Numbered from the stretch's first letter, positions 27,547 through 40,118 are shown. The stretch is DNA of 64,000 nucleotides from Burkholderiales bacterium (GCA_020848435.1 JADLAC010000054.1:1-64000), one strand, 5' to 3'. The notes: generated by a model from the sequence alone, not told the origin. A program made the numbers and translations.

Positions 27547-29196
27547 TCACATGTTCGGGTAGTTGGGGCCGCCGCCGCCTTCGGGCACCACCCAGACGAT
27601 GTTCTGGGTCGGATCCTTGATATCGCAGGTCTTACAGTGCACGCAGTTCTGCGCATTGATCTGCAAGCGGGGATTGGCGCCGTCGTCGTCGCGAACGATC
27701 TCGTACACGCCCGCCGGGCAATAGCGTTGCTCGGGCGCATCGTAGAGCTCGAGGTTGACCCGGATCGGCACCGTCGGGTCCTTGAGGGTGAGATGGCAAG
27801 GCTGGTTTTCTTCGTGGTTGGTGTTGGAGATGAACACCGAGGACAGCCGATCGAAGCTCACCACGCCGTCGGGCTTGGGGTAGTCGATCGCCTTGGCATC
27901 GCGCTTGTTGGCGAGCGTCTCGTTGTCCGCGTGCCGGTGGCGCAAGGTCCAGGGCGCCTTGCCGCCCAGGATGATCTGATCCATGCCGACCATGAGCGTG
28001 CCGGTGACGAGGCCGCGGCCCATCCAGGGCTTGAAATTTCGTGCCCGGTGCAGCTCCTCGTACAACCAGCTCGCGCGGAATGCCGCAGGATAGCTTTCCA
28101 GCTCGTCGCCGGCGCGCCCGGCGGCGAGCGCGTCGAAGGCGCTCCCGGCCGCCAGCATGCCCGACTTGATCGCGGCATGGCTGCCCTTGATGCGGGATGC
28201 GTTGAGGAAGCCGGCGTCGTCGCCGATGAGCGCGCCGCCGGGAAAGACCAGCTTGGGCAGCGACTGCAGTCCGCCCGCGGCGATCGCGCGGGCGCCATAG
28301 GCGAGGCGCTTACCGCCTTCGAAGAAGGTACGGATATGGGGATGCGTCTTGTAGCGCTGGAACTCCTCGTACGGATTGAGATACGGATTGGTATAGCCCA
28401 ATCCGACGACGAATCCGACCGCGACCAGGTTGTCTTCCATGTGATAGAGAAAGGAGCCGCCGTACTGCGATCGATCCAGCGGCCAGCCCGCGGTATGCAC
28501 CACCAGGCCGCGATGATGCTTGGCCGGATCGATCTGCCACAGCTCCTTCAAACCGATGCCGTAGACCTGGGGGCCGACGCCTTCGCGCAGGCGAAAGCGC
28601 TCCTGGATGCGCTTGCCGAGATGGCCGCGGCAGCCCTCGGCGAAGAACGTGTATTTCGCGTGCAGCTCCATCCCGGGCTGGTAGTTTTCGGTCGGCTGGC
28701 CGTCCTTGCCGACTCCCACGTCGCCGGTGGCTACGCCCTTCACGCTGCCGTCGTCGTTGAACAGCACCTCGGCGGCGGCGAAGCCGGGAAAGATCTCCAC
28801 GCCCAGCGCTTCGGCCTGCTGGCCGAGCCAGCGGCAGACGTTGCCCAAGCTGACGACGTAGTTGCCATGGTTGCGAAAGCACGCGGGGAGGAACACGTCG
28901 GGCACTTTGAAGCTGCCCGCCGTCGACAAGAACATGAATCGGTCTTCGCTCACCGGCGCATTGAGCGGCGCGCCTTGCGCCTGCCAATCGGGCAGCAATT
29001 CGTTGAGCGCGCGTGGATCCATGACCGCGCCCGAGAGGATGTGCGCGCCGATCTCGGAGCCTTTTTCGAGCACGCAGACGCTGGTCTCGGTACCTTTCTC
29101 CGCGGCGAGCTGCTTGATGCGAATGGCCGCCGCCAGCCCCGCCGGTCCGCCGCCGACCACGACAACGTCATACTGCATCGATTCGCGTTGCGCCAA
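27547..29196 (-). CDS. Electron transfer flavoprotein-ubiquinone oxidoreductase
   Basis: This 549-residue inner-membrane-associated flavoprotein reoxidises EtfAB and reduces quinone. The FAD motif [16 protein letters not shown] is at about residues 11-26. A ubiquinone-binding [15 protein letters not shown] region and the FAD C-terminal motif [20 protein letters not shown] follow. The 4Fe-4S cluster is near the C-terminus ([18 protein letters not shown], preceded by RYCPAGVYE). It lies 15 kb from etfBA on the opposite strand, but functionally completes the electron path from the acyl-CoA dehydrogenases to the respiratory chain. Confidence 0.96.
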   Translation of the reverse strand: MAQRESMQYDVVVVGGGPAGLAAAIRIKQLAAEKGTETSVCVLEKGSEIGAHILSGAVMDPRALNELLPDWQAQGAPLNAPVSEDRFMFLSTAGSFKVPDVFLPACFRNHGNYVVSLGNVCRWLGQQAEALGVEIFPGFAAAEVLFNDDGSVKGVATGDVGVGKDGQPTENYQPGMELHAKYTFFAEGCRGHLGKRIQERFRLREGVGPQVYGIGLKELWQIDPAKHHRGLVVHTAGWPLDRSQYGGSFLYHMEDNLVAVGFVVGLGYTNPYLNPYEEFQRYKTHPHIRTFFEGGKRLAYGARAIAAGGLQSLPKLVFPGGALIGDDAGFLNASRIKGSHAAIKSGMLAAGSAFDALAAGRAGDELESYPAAFRASWLYEELHRARNFKPWMGRGLVTGTLMVGMDQIILGGKAPWTLRHRHADNETLANKRDAKAIDYPKPDGVVSFDRLSSVFISNTNHEENQPCHLTLKDPTVPIRVNLELYDAPEQRYCPAGVYEIVRDDDGANPRLQINAQNCVHCKTCDIKDPTQNIVWVVPEGGGGPNYPNM

Positions 29197-29434
29197 CGTC
29201 GCTCTCCCAGGGCGTTTCCAGGAACGCCATTCGCTAGAATTTGCCCGTAATCTTACACCGCGCCAGTGCGCGATACGCCTGCCGATTCATGTCCTCGGCC
29301 CGGTGCGCAATCCCGTGAGACCTTGCCATCACGCCTCGCCCCGGCCGCGAGAAATCTCGGATCAGGGTCGCAGCCGGCGGCCCATGGACAGCGGCGGCTG
29401 CGCCGCCGCCGAGCGCATGCTGGTCGCGGCGCGA

Positions 29435-30745
29435 TCAGGCGCCGATCTCTTCGGCGGCGAGCTCGGCGCAGCGTAAGCCGCTTTGCACGGCCGCTTCCAA
29501 GGTCGCCGGATAGTCGCCGCGGGTATAGTCGCCGGCGAGGAAGAGCCCGCGCACGCCGGTGCGCTGATCGGGGCGGTGCAAGCCGGGGGTGCAGGAGAAG
29601 GTCGCGCGCTTCTCTTCGATTACCTGGATCCACTCGGGCGTACCAAGCTCGGGAACGAGCATGCCGAGCTCGCGCTGCACGGCGCGCGCAAGCCCATTCC
29701 TATCGAGCTCGTCGCGCGCGCGGGCGCTGATGACCACGGCGAGCAGGCCCGCTTGCCCGCTGATCGCCGCGCGGTCGAAAACCCATTGCGCGACGCCTCC
29801 CGACATGCCCAGCATCGGCAAGGGCAGCGCGCACGGCTGGGCGAAGCGCAGGTAGAGCGTGACGATGGGCTGGTAGGCGAGTGCCTCGATCTGCCGCAAC
29901 GGCGCCGCCAGGGCAGCGATATGACCGGCGAGGGAGGCGACGCGCGTGGGCTGCGTGGCGACGATGACCGCGCTATGAGACGCCGCGCCGCTGTGCGTGG
30001 CGAGCATGAAGCGCTCGCCGCTGGGCTCGATGCGAGTCACCATTCGGCCCAGGTGCACCGTAGCACCTCGCCGCACGATGTACTCGGCGGCCGGTGCGGG
30101 AAAGAGGCTGGTCAAGTCGACCCGCGGCAGCACCAGGTCGGACGCCGTTCGAGCCCCCGCCACGCCATCGCGCAAGACATTGAGAAAGACCTGCGCCGAT
30201 GCTTGTCCGGGCGGGGTATTGAGCGCGGCGATACAAAGCGGCTCCCATAGAAAGCGTATCGCGCTCGCGTGCTGGCGGCGTTGCGTGAGCAGCGTGGTCA
30301 CCGAGGTATCCGCGCTCAGGCGGAATTCGTGCCGCCCGCACCACAGGAAGAAGCGCGCGCAGCCCAGGCGCGCGCCGGCGCTCATGCCCTGCGCGCGCAA
30401 GAGCCCCAGTGCGAGATGCCAGGGCGCAGGGAGCTGCGGACAGCGCAACGCGAAATGCGGGGGGAAGGCCCATTGCAGCGGCATGCGCAGCAAGCTCCCC
30501 GCCGGCGTGCCGACGCGCTCGATCAGATCCAACGTGTGCCGATAAGCGCCGATCAGGATGTGCTGGCCGTTATCGAGCACCTGCCCATTGCGCACGACGC
30601 GGCGCGCGCGGCCGCCGAGATCGCGCGCCGCTTCGTAGAGCGTTACCGGGATGCCGCGCTCGACCAGGGCGACGGCGGCGGCCATCCCCGCATATCCGCC
30701 GCCGACGATGGCGACGTCCGCGCCCGTGCGAGCGATTCGATCCAC
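29435..30745 (-). CDS. hpnE: Hydroxysqualene dehydroxylase HpnE
   Basis: This 436-residue FAD enzyme reduces hydroxysqualene to squalene, the last step of the HpnCDE route. The dinucleotide motif DVAIVGGGYAGMAAAVALVE is at residues 10-29, with LYEAARDLGGRARRV just after it and the HpnE signature DNGQHILIGAYRHTLDLI near residue 60. The C-terminal FAD motif is GLFLAGDYTRGDYPATLEAA. The start is GTG 30745, three bases after the stop of the SDR gene, so the genes are tightly coupled. No squalene-hopene cyclase gene follows within the window. Confidence 0.94.
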   Translation of the reverse strand: MDRIARTGADVAIVGGGYAGMAAAVALVERGIPVTLYEAARDLGGRARRVVRNGQVLDNGQHILIGAYRHTLDLIERVGTPAGSLLRMPLQWAFPPHFALRCPQLPAPWHLALGLLRAQGMSAGARLGCARFFLWCGRHEFRLSADTSVTTLLTQRRQHASAIRFLWEPLCIAALNTPPGQASAQVFLNVLRDGVAGARTASDLVLPRVDLTSLFPAPAAEYIVRRGATVHLGRMVTRIEPSGERFMLATHSGAASHSAVIVATQPTRVASLAGHIAALAAPLRQIEALAYQPIVTLYLRFAQPCALPLPMLGMSGGVAQWVFDRAAISGQAGLLAVVISARARDELDRNGLARAVQRELGMLVPELGTPEWIQVIEEKRATFSCTPGLHRPDQRTGVRGLFLAGDYTRGDYPATLEAAVQSGLRCAELAAEEIGA

Positions 30746-30748
30746 CGT

Positions 30749-31501
30749 TCAGAACGAGTAGCGGCGCAGTCCTCCGTCCACGGGCATCACCGTGCCGGTG
30801 ATGTAGCCGGCGAGCGGCGAGGCAAGAAAGACCGCCAGCACCGCGAGCTCCTCGGGCTCGCCGTAGCGGCCCATCGGGATTTCCTTCTGCGAATGCTCGC
30901 GGCGATAGTCTTCCGGGTAATTGCGCCGAATCTGCTCGCTCATGATGCGTCCCGGCGGAATGGAGTTGATCGTGATGCCATGGCGGCCGATCTCGCGCGA
31001 CAAGCCCTTGGACCAGGCATGCACGCCGGCCTTGGCCGAGAACGCGGCATTGAGGCCCTCGGGCTCCGACTTGCCGGTGATATTGATGATGCGGCCCCAG
31101 TTGTGTTTGATCATGTCCGGCAGAACGGCATGGGTGAGCTGTCGCACCCGGGTGAAGTTGAGCGTCATGGCCTCGGTCCAGTGTTCCTCGGGCGCGTCGA
31201 TCGGCAGCGGCCTGCTGCCGCCGGCGCAATTGATCAGGATCTCGATCCGACCCAGCGCTTGCAGTGCCTCCGCCGCAAGCTTCTGCGGCGCGCCTTCCGG
31301 CATCACGTCGGCCTCGATGGCTAGCGGCTGGGGATGACCGCTCGCCACGATCTCGCTCGCCAGCGCGTCGAGCAAGCTGCGGCGACGCGCAACGATGGCG
31401 CAGCGAACGCCCTCGGCGGCCAGGAGCTTCGCGATGGCGCGGCCGATACCCATGCTGGCGCCAGTTACCAGCGCCGTTCTGCCCTTCAACTGCAAGTCCA
31501 T
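30749..31501 (-). CDS. Atypical short-chain dehydrogenase inside the hopanoid operon
   Basis: This 250-residue protein has the SDR fold: cofactor motif TGASMGIGRAI at residues 13-23, NCAGG at 91-95 and the C-terminal TGTVMPVDGGLRRYSF. The catalytic centre is odd. The usual serine segment reads NITGKSEPEG and the YxxxK motif reads AFSAK (residues 153-157): K157 is kept, but the tyrosine position is alanine and no serine is at the expected place. It sits between hpnD (88 bases upstream) and hpnE (three bases downstream), so it is co-transcribed with them. Its reaction is unknown; it may act on a terpenoid or be an insertion of unrelated function. Confidence 0.87.
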   Translation of the reverse strand: MDLQLKGRTALVTGASMGIGRAIAKLLAAEGVRCAIVARRRSLLDALASEIVASGHPQPLAIEADVMPEGAPQKLAAEALQALGRIEILINCAGGSRPLPIDAPEEHWTEAMTLNFTRVRQLTHAVLPDMIKHNWGRIINITGKSEPEGLNAAFSAKAGVHAWSKGLSREIGRHGITINSIPPGRIMSEQIRRNYPEDYRREHSQKEIPMGRYGEPEELAVLAVFLASPLAGYITGTVMPVDGGLRRYSF

Positions 31502-31589
31502 CTTGTCTCCTCGGTCGTCGGGTGATGCGTGTCGAGCCCGCCAACGCGCGGGCGTGTGAAGTTGCCTTCGCTGCCCCGTGATGCGTTCC

Positions 31590-32423
31590 TCAGGTCGCAG
31601 CCCAGGTCTTCCAGGCGATCCAGAGCTTGCTCAGCGGCGTGAGCGATACCTTCGCTTTGAGCACGTGCGTACCCTCGGCATCGATCTCGTCCAGCAGGCG
31701 GCGATAGATCGCCGCCATGATGAGCCCGGCGCGTTGCGAGCGCCGATCGGCCGCGGGCAGTTTATCCAACGCTTGACGATAGTAGCTGCGCGCGCGCGCG
31801 ATCTGAAACCGCAGCAGGTTGCGCATGCCATCGGAATCGCGGCCGTTCAGGATATCGGCGGGCGTGAGGCCATAGCGAGCGATATCGTCGAGCGGAAGAT
31901 AGACCCGATCGCGGCGTGCGTCCTCGCCGACATCACGCACGATATTGGTGAGCTGGAACGCGATGCCGAGGTCGTGGGCATAGTCGAGCGTGGCGGGGCT
32001 GGAATAGCCGAATACCTTTGCCGACAGCAATCCCACGACGCCGGCCACCCGGTGACAGTAGACGCTGAGCGCGGCGAAGTCGGGATAACGATTGTGCTCG
32101 AGATCCATCTCCATGCCGGCGATGATCTCCTCCAGTTGCTCGCGCCGCAGGTCGTATGCTGCGACCACGTCGGTCAAGGCGCGTGCAACCGGGTGCTGTG
32201 CCTTGCCCTCGTAGACGGCGGCGAGCTCGGTGCGCCACCACGCGAGCTTCAACCGCGCCACGCCCGGGTCCGAGGTTTCATCGACCGCGTCGTCGACTTC
32301 GCGGCAAAAGGCGTATAGCGCCACGATGGCGCGGCGCCGCTCCTGCGGCAGGAACAGAAAACTGTAGTAGAAGCTCGAGCCGCTGCGCGCGGCACGCTCG
32401 GCGCAGTATCGATGCGGGTCCAT
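31590..32423 (-). CDS. hpnD: Presqualene diphosphate synthase HpnD
   Basis: This 277-residue trans-isoprenyl diphosphate synthase-fold enzyme condenses two farnesyl diphosphates. The two aspartate-rich motifs are EVDDAVDE near residue 48 and IVRDVGEDARRDRVYLP near residue 160. The N-terminus has GSSFYYSFLFLP and YAFCREVDD, typical of HpnD. ATG 32423 gives the usual MDPHRYC start; a further 11 residues upstream are unconserved. It follows hpnC after 61 bases and should pass product to HpnC and then HpnE. Confidence 0.94.
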   Translation of the reverse strand: MDPHRYCAERAARSGSSFYYSFLFLPQERRRAIVALYAFCREVDDAVDETSDPGVARLKLAWWRTELAAVYEGKAQHPVARALTDVVAAYDLRREQLEEIIAGMEMDLEHNRYPDFAALSVYCHRVAGVVGLLSAKVFGYSSPATLDYAHDLGIAFQLTNIVRDVGEDARRDRVYLPLDDIARYGLTPADILNGRDSDGMRNLLRFQIARARSYYRQALDKLPAADRRSQRAGLIMAAIYRRLLDEIDAEGTHVLKAKVSLTPLSKLWIAWKTWAAT

Positions 32424-32484
32424 CGGTGCGGTCACGCTGCGCCCGCGCTGCCGCAATAGACCGGTAACGCGAACCGGCGCGCGC

Positions 32485-33312
32485 TCACGTCGCGACCCTG
32501 CCGTCGCCGCGCATGGCCCGATACAGCATGGACAGCCAATCGGCCGCGCGCAGCACGGGCCGGCGCCGGAAAATATCGAAATCGGCTTCGATCAGCTTCT
32601 GTAATATCGTGTCGCCCCCCGCGACGACCATGCGGATCTCCAAGCCGATTCGGCCCGGGAGCAAGCGACCCAAGCTCGCGCCTGCATGCAACATGCTGCG
32701 CGTACGCTCCACCTGGAAGCGCATCAGCGCGCGAAAATTCGGGTTCATCGTGCCCTTTTCGATGTCGGCTTCGGTCACGTCGAAGGCTTGCATGTCCTCG
32801 CGCGGCAAGTAGATTCGCCGCTTGCGATAATCGATGCCGACGTCCTGCCAGAAGTTGATGAACTGCAGGGCGCTGCAAATACGATCCGAGCACGTGAGCG
32901 TTTCGGCGTTGCAGGCATCGAACACGTGTAGCAGCAGGCGACCGACGGGATCGGCCGAACGCCGCGCGTAATCCTGCAGCTCGGCGAAGCTTTCATAGCG
33001 GGACTTGACGCAGTCCTGCGAGAAGGCGTCTATCAAATCGTGAAAATAGGCAAACGGCAGCCGGTGCTGTTCGATCGCCACCGAAAGCTCGGAAAACAGC
33101 ACATCGTCGAACCGTTCTCCGCGTTCCAGCCGGCGTAGTCGTTCGTCAAACTGGGCCAAGCGTCGCAGTCGCTTGGGAGTCGGCACGTCGCCCTCGTCGG
33201 CGAAGTCGTCGGCGGTACGGGCGAAGCGGTAGATCGCCGCGACGGGACGGCGCAGCCGCGCCGGCAGCAGCAGCGAGGCTACGGGAAAATTCTCGTAATG
33301 TCCGACCCCCAT
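32485..33312 (-). CDS. hpnC: Hydroxysqualene synthase HpnC
   Basis: This 275-residue member of the squalene/phytoene synthase family converts presqualene diphosphate to hydroxysqualene. It begins MGVGHYENFPVASLLLP, a recognisable HpnC N-terminus, and carries aspartate motifs TADDFADEGD near residue 35 and FWQDVGIDYRKRRIYLP near residue 150. It is first in the minus-strand unit hpnC-hpnD-SDR-hpnE. The 5' region (33313-33420) is comparatively AT-rich (TAATATTATTA near 33389-33399), which may hold its promoter, though I cannot assign hexamers. Confidence 0.94.
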   Translation of the reverse strand: MGVGHYENFPVASLLLPARLRRPVAAIYRFARTADDFADEGDVPTPKRLRRLAQFDERLRRLERGERFDDVLFSELSVAIEQHRLPFAYFHDLIDAFSQDCVKSRYESFAELQDYARRSADPVGRLLLHVFDACNAETLTCSDRICSALQFINFWQDVGIDYRKRRIYLPREDMQAFDVTEADIEKGTMNPNFRALMRFQVERTRSMLHAGASLGRLLPGRIGLEIRMVVAGGDTILQKLIEADFDIFRRRPVLRAADWLSMLYRAMRGDGRVAT

Positions 33313-33537
33313 GAAAATAACCTCGGAACAAGCGCTTAGGTCTCGGTCGGAAGCTGCGGCAGAAAACTGACGCTGGCGGCAAGTAGCTAATAATATTACA
33401 CTTGTCGGGCTGCCGGCGGTCGCCCGGAGAGGGCGTCGGATGGCAGCCGGCGTTGCCGCTGTCGCAGTCTATGCTGGCGGATGCGGCAACCCGAGCGAGA
33501 GCCCGGGTCGTTTATTGGCGGGCGCTCTTTGCCCGTC

Positions 33538-33579
33538 CGGCCGGAAAGCCGGATCCCATCGGGTCCGCCTTTCCGGCCG
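33538..33579. repeat. Strong hairpin one base upstream of tRNA-Leu
   Basis: The arms 33538-33556 and 33561-33579 pair over 19 positions with one mismatch (49/68) and one G-T pair, closing a CATC loop. The outer half is CGGCCGGAAAG with CTTTCCGGCCG. There is no T-run. It could guide 5' processing of the tRNA or end upstream transcription. Confidence 0.7.
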
Positions 33580-33580
33580 T

Positions 33581-33665
<85 letters not shown>

Positions 33666-33689
33666 AGTGGAATTCTTCGAGGCTGCATG

Positions 33690-35000
33690 ATGCAAGCAAA
33701 TATTGAAACCATCGGCAACCTGGAGCGGCGGCTGAACATCAGCGTGCCTACCCAGGATATCGACACTGAGATCTTGACCCGACTGAAACGGCTGGCGCAG
33801 ACCGTGAAGATGCACGGGTTCAGGCCGGGCAAGGTCCCGCTGAAGGTGGTCGAAAAGCAGTACGGCACACAAGTGCGGCAGGAGGTCCTGGCCGAGAAAT
33901 TGCAGCAATGTTTTGGCGATGCCGTGCGCGAGAACAATCTGCGCGTCGCGGGTTATCCGCGCTTCGAAACCAAGCCCGCCGGGGAGGGCGATGGGGAGCT
34001 CGGTTTCAGCGCGACCTTCGAGGTCTATCCCGAGGTTACGGTCGGTAGCGTCGCCGATGCGAATATCGAGCGCCCGGTGCTTCAGGTGACCGATGCCGAG
34101 GTCGATAAGACCATCGAGGTGCTGCGTAAGCAGCGGGCCACGTTCGAGGCGGTCGAGCGGCCGGCGCAGAACGAGGACTTGGTCACGATCGATTTCACCG
34201 GCCGGATCGACGGCCAGCCCTTCACCGGCGGTGAAGGCAAGGATGTCCAGATCGTCCTCGGCTCGGGGCGCATGCTGGCCGAATTCGAACGCGCCATCCT
34301 GGGGATGCAGCCCGACGAGACACGCCAATTCGACCTGACCTACCCGGCCGATTATCACGGCAAGGAAGTGGCCGGTAAGAGCGCGCGATTCGATCTGACG
34401 TTGAAGCGCGTGGAGCAGCCGAAGCTGCCGGCCCTGGATGGCGATTTCGCCAAGTCGCTGGGGGTTGCCGACGGCGATGTCGAGAAGATGCGCTCCGAAG
34501 TGCGCATCAACGTCGAACGCGAGGTCGAGGCTCGCATCCGCGCGCGCATGAAGGAACAGGCGTTCACGTTGTTGCTGGAACGTGCGAGCCTCGAGATTCC
34601 GCAGTCGCTGATCGACCTGGAAATGCGCTCCCTGGCGCAGGCGGCGCAACGCGACCTGCAGGGACGCGGCATCAAGACCAAAGATGTGCCGATACCGGCC
34701 GATATACTCAAGGCTCAAGCGCAGCGGCGGGTGCGCCTCGGCTTGATCCTGGCTGAGGTGGTACGCGCCAATTCACTCCAGGCAAAGCCCGAGCAAGTCC
34801 TGGCCGCGGTGGAGAATCACGCCAAGAGCTTCGAGCAGCCCCAGGAAGTGGTGAAATGGTACTATTCCTCACCGGAGCGCCTGAACGAATTCGAGTCGTC
34901 GGTAATCGAGCAGAACGTGGTGGATTGGGTCGCTAGCGCGGCCCTGACCGAAGACAAGCCGGTGCAGTTCGAGGAATTGATGGGAAAGAGCAACGCATGA
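33690..35000 (+). CDS. tig: Trigger factor, ribosome-bound chaperone and PPIase
   Basis: This 436-residue protein binds L23 at the ribosome exit tunnel. The N-terminal ribosome-binding domain contains the GFRPGKVP signature near residue 48. The FKBP-type PPIase domain spans about residues 150-235 ([21 protein letters not shown] is its first strand pair). The C-terminal chaperone arms follow. Two ATGs are adjacent (33687 and 33690); the GAGG site is four and seven bases away respectively, so I chose 33690. The stop overlaps the clpP start by ATGA. It begins the classic tig-clpP-clpX-lon proteostasis cluster. Confidence 0.97.
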   Translation: MQANIETIGNLERRLNISVPTQDIDTEILTRLKRLAQTVKMHGFRPGKVPLKVVEKQYGTQVRQEVLAEKLQQCFGDAVRENNLRVAGYPRFETKPAGEGDGELGFSATFEVYPEVTVGSVADANIERPVLQVTDAEVDKTIEVLRKQRATFEAVERPAQNEDLVTIDFTGRIDGQPFTGGEGKDVQIVLGSGRMLAEFERAILGMQPDETRQFDLTYPADYHGKEVAGKSARFDLTLKRVEQPKLPALDGDFAKSLGVADGDVEKMRSEVRINVEREVEARIRARMKEQAFTLLLERASLEIPQSLIDLEMRSLAQAAQRDLQGRGIKTKDVPIPADILKAQAQRRVRLGLILAEVVRANSLQAKPEQVLAAVENHAKSFEQPQEVVKWYYSSPERLNEFESSVIEQNVVDWVASAALTEDKPVQFEELMGKSNA

Positions 35001-35641
35001 CGATGCGCGTAATGGGCGAGCGGTTCGAGCCGCAGGCACTGGGGCTCGTGCCGATGGTGATCGAGCAAAGCGGACGGGGCGAGCGCGCCTACGACATCTA
35101 CTCGCGCCTGTTGAAGGAGCGGGTCGTCTTCCTGGTCGGGCCGGTGAACGAGGTGTCGGCCAACTTGATCGTGGCCCAGCTCCTCTTCCTGGAATCCGAG
35201 AATCCCGACAAGGACATCTATTTCTACATCAACTCGCCGGGCGGATCGGTGTCGGCGGGCCTCGCGGTTTACGACACCATGCAGTTCGTGAAACCCGACG
35301 TGAGCACGCTGTGCGTGGGTCAGGCGGCGAGCATGGGCGCGCTGCTGCTCGCGGCCGGCTCCAAGGGCAAACGCCATTGTCTGCCCAATTCGCGCGTGAT
35401 GATCCATCAGCCGATGGGGGGATTCCAGGGTCAGGCATCCGACGTCGAGATCCACGCGCGCGAAATCCTGTACCTCAAGGGACGATTGAACGAGATTCTT
35501 GCCCGGCACACCGGGCAGAAGGTCGAGCAGATCGAGCGCGATACCGATCGCGACAATTTCCTGGCCGCGGATGAAGCGGTGCGCTACGGCCTGGTGGATC
35601 GCGTGTTATCGAACCGCACCGAGGCCCTGGCGGTTCGCTAG
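34997..35641 (+). CDS. clpP: ATP-dependent Clp protease proteolytic subunit
   Basis: This 214-residue serine protease forms the double heptamer that degrades substrates unfolded by ClpX. The catalytic triad is S112 ([11 protein letters not shown]), H137 (MIHQP) and D186 (TDRDNF), one residue displaced from the E. coli numbering. A short N-terminal propeptide is expected. Its start overlaps the tig stop (ATGA 34997-35000), which suggests translational coupling. clpX follows after 138 bases. Confidence 0.98.
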   Translation: MTMRVMGERFEPQALGLVPMVIEQSGRGERAYDIYSRLLKERVVFLVGPVNEVSANLIVAQLLFLESENPDKDIYFYINSPGGSVSAGLAVYDTMQFVKPDVSTLCVGQAASMGALLLAAGSKGKRHCLPNSRVMIHQPMGGFQGQASDVEIHAREILYLKGRLNEILARHTGQKVEQIERDTDRDNFLAADEAVRYGLVDRVLSNRTEALAVR

Positions 35642-35779
35642 TTCAGGACGCCAGGTGTGCGCAAGGGGCACGTACGGCAGGGAAAGCCGGCGGGGGGCAG
35701 GAACCTCGGGGCGATGGCTGGCGACTAACGAAGTCTACGGTGGAATTCCCTCAAAATCACGATAGTTGATTCGGCGCAC

Positions 35780-37045
35780 ATGTCAGAAAAGATCGGCGGT
35801 GAGAAGCTTCTGTACTGCTCCTTCTGCGGCAAGAGCCAGCACGAGGTTCGCAAGCTGATTGCCGGCCCGTCGGTGTTCATCTGCGACGAGTGCATCGAGC
35901 TGTGCAATGACATCATCCGCGAGGAAGCGCAGACCGATCACGGCAGCAAGGGCGCCAAGTCCGATCTTCCCGTCCCGCACGAGATCTGCCGCATCCTGGA
36001 TCACTACGTGATCGGCCAGGAACAAGCGAAGAAGATACTCTCGGTCGCCGTCTACAATCATTACAAGCGCCTGAAGACGCTGTCGAAGAGCGACGACGTC
36101 GAGCTTGCCAAGAGCAACATCCTGCTGGTGGGACCGACCGGCTCGGGCAAGACGCTGCTCGCCCAGACCCTGGCGCGACTACTCAACGTGCCTTTCGTGA
36201 TCGCGGATGCGACCACGCTGACCGAGGCGGGCTATGTCGGCGAGGATGTCGAGAACATCATCCAGAAGCTGCTGCAGAAGTGCGACTACGACGTCGAAAA
36301 GGCGCAGCGCGGCATCGTCTACATCGATGAGATCGACAAGATCTCGCGCAAGTCGGACAACCCGTCGATCACGCGCGACGTGTCGGGCGAGGGCGTCCAG
36401 CAGGCTCTGCTCAAGCTGATCGAGGGCACGATCGCCTCGGTCCCGCCTCAGGGCGGGCGCAAGCACCCCAACCAGGAGTTCGTGCAGGTCGATACCACCA
36501 ACATCCTGTTTGTCTGCGGCGGTGCGTTCGATGGCCTCGAACGGGTCATCCGCGCCCGTTCGGAGAAAGGCGGCATCGGCTTTGGGGCGGAGGTGCATAG
36601 CCGCGACAATCGCAAGGACATCGGCGCGGTATTGAAGGACGTTCAGCCCGAGGACTTGATCAAGTACGGGCTGATCCCCGAATTCGTCGGCCGGCTGCCC
36701 GTCGTCGCGACCCTCGAAGAGCTCGACGAGCGTGCCTTGATCCAGATTCTCACCGAGCCGAAGAATGCACTGATCAAGCAATATCAGCGCATGTTCTCGA
36801 TGGAGGGCGTCGAGCTCGAAGTGCGCGACGAGGCTTTGCGGGCCATTTCCCGGCGCGCGTTGGCGCGCAAGACCGGCGCGCGCGGTTTGCGCTCGATTCT
36901 CGAGCACGCGCTGCTCGATACGATGTTCGATCTGCCGTCGATGGAGAACGTCGTCAAAGTCGTGATCGACGAGGGCGCCGGAGGCGAAGACGTGCGTCCT
37001 ATTCTCATCTACGCCGATCAGCCGAAGATCGCCGGCACGGCGTGA
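35780..37045 (+). CDS. clpX: ATP-dependent Clp protease ATP-binding subunit ClpX
   Basis: This 421-residue AAA+ unfoldase has the N-terminal zinc domain (C13, C16, C35, C38), Walker A GPTGSGKT at residues 118-125, Walker [11 protein letters not shown], the pore loop in the GYVGEDV region, and the IGF-type ClpP-binding loop ([10 protein letters not shown]). The C-terminal sensor-2 motif is [12 protein letters not shown]. It recognises tagged substrates and feeds them to ClpP. No strong ribosome site precedes ATG 35780. Confidence 0.98.
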   Translation: MSEKIGGEKLLYCSFCGKSQHEVRKLIAGPSVFICDECIELCNDIIREEAQTDHGSKGAKSDLPVPHEICRILDHYVIGQEQAKKILSVAVYNHYKRLKTLSKSDDVELAKSNILLVGPTGSGKTLLAQTLARLLNVPFVIADATTLTEAGYVGEDVENIIQKLLQKCDYDVEKAQRGIVYIDEIDKISRKSDNPSITRDVSGEGVQQALLKLIEGTIASVPPQGGRKHPNQEFVQVDTTNILFVCGGAFDGLERVIRARSEKGGIGFGAEVHSRDNRKDIGAVLKDVQPEDLIKYGLIPEFVGRLPVVATLEELDERALIQILTEPKNALIKQYQRMFSMEGVELEVRDEALRAISRRALARKTGARGLRSILEHALLDTMFDLPSMENVVKVVIDEGAGGEDVRPILIYADQPKIAGTA

Positions 37046-37093
37046 ACGGCCACGCCGTGGCGCCGAGCTCACGGCCGCATTCTTGGGGGGCGC

Positions 37094-37122
37094 GGTTGAG
37101 AATTCGCCGCCCACCCCAACGT
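37094..37122 (+). promoter_or_regulatory. Candidate sigma32 heat-shock promoter of lon
   Basis: GGTTGAGA (37094-37101) resembles the sigma32 -35 CTTGAAA, and CCCCAACGT (37114-37122) resembles the -10 CCCCATNT, with a 12-base spacer. It lies 32 bases before the lon start. Heat-shock control of lon is established in other proteobacteria. Confidence 0.5.
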
Positions 37123-37154
37123 AAGCTCATGCATCCTTTCGAGGTTATCTCATC

Positions 37155-39569
<2,415 letters not shown>

Positions 39570-39626
39570 AGCGCGTCGACTCCCGTCCGCGGCGCGCGCT
39601 CGTTCGCAACGCGCGCCGCGGTCGTC

Positions 39627-39656
39627 TTGACACCCACTTTTTCAGCTTGCTATAAA
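39627..39656 (+). promoter_or_regulatory. Sigma70 promoter of hupB
   Basis: A perfect -35 TTGACA (39627-39632) is followed by TATAAA (39651-39656). The spacer is 18 bases, or 17 if CTATAA is taken. It lies 68 bases before the hupB start and is the best sigma70 match I found in the window. Confidence 0.85.
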
Positions 39657-39723
39657 GCGCGTTCCACCATCGCGCCGGCATTCAGCCGGCGACAACGATC
39701 ACGAGCTACGAAAGGGGACCCAC

Positions 39724-39996
39724 GTGAACAAGGCCGAGCTGGTCGAAGCCGTCGCGAAAGCCGCGGACATTTCCAAGGCCGCTGCCGAGCGTGCAGTCAA
39801 CGGCGCATTGAATGCCATCACGGTCTCCTTGCGTAAGGGCCAAAGCGTGACCCTGGTCGGCTTCGGTACGTTCTCGGTCGGCCGGCGTGCCGCGCGCACG
39901 GGGCGCAATCCGCGCACCGGCGCCGCGATCAAGATCCGGGCGAGCAAGGTGCCCAAGTTTCGGGCTGGCAAGGAGCTGAAGGGCGCGGTAAACTAA
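39724..39996 (+). CDS. hupB: HU-family DNA-binding protein
   Basis: This 90-residue histone-like protein bends DNA and shapes the nucleoid. It has the dimerising helices ([20 protein letters not shown]), the [21 protein letters not shown] segment and the DNA-wrapping beta-arm with RNP intercalation motif (RNPRTG), ending [12 protein letters not shown]. The start is GTG 39724 behind GAAAGGGGA. Its own strong promoter lies at 39627-39656. The two tRNA genes downstream may be read through from it, because no terminator is visible before them. Confidence 0.98.
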   Translation: MNKAELVEAVAKAADISKAAAERAVNGALNAITVSLRKGQSVTLVGFGTFSVGRRAARTGRNPRTGAAIKIRASKVPKFRAGKELKGAVN

Positions 39997-40043
39997 TCGG
40001 CTCGGTCGATGTCTGCCGAGACGGAGTCGCAACAGTTCGCATC

Positions 40044-40118
<75 letters not shown>

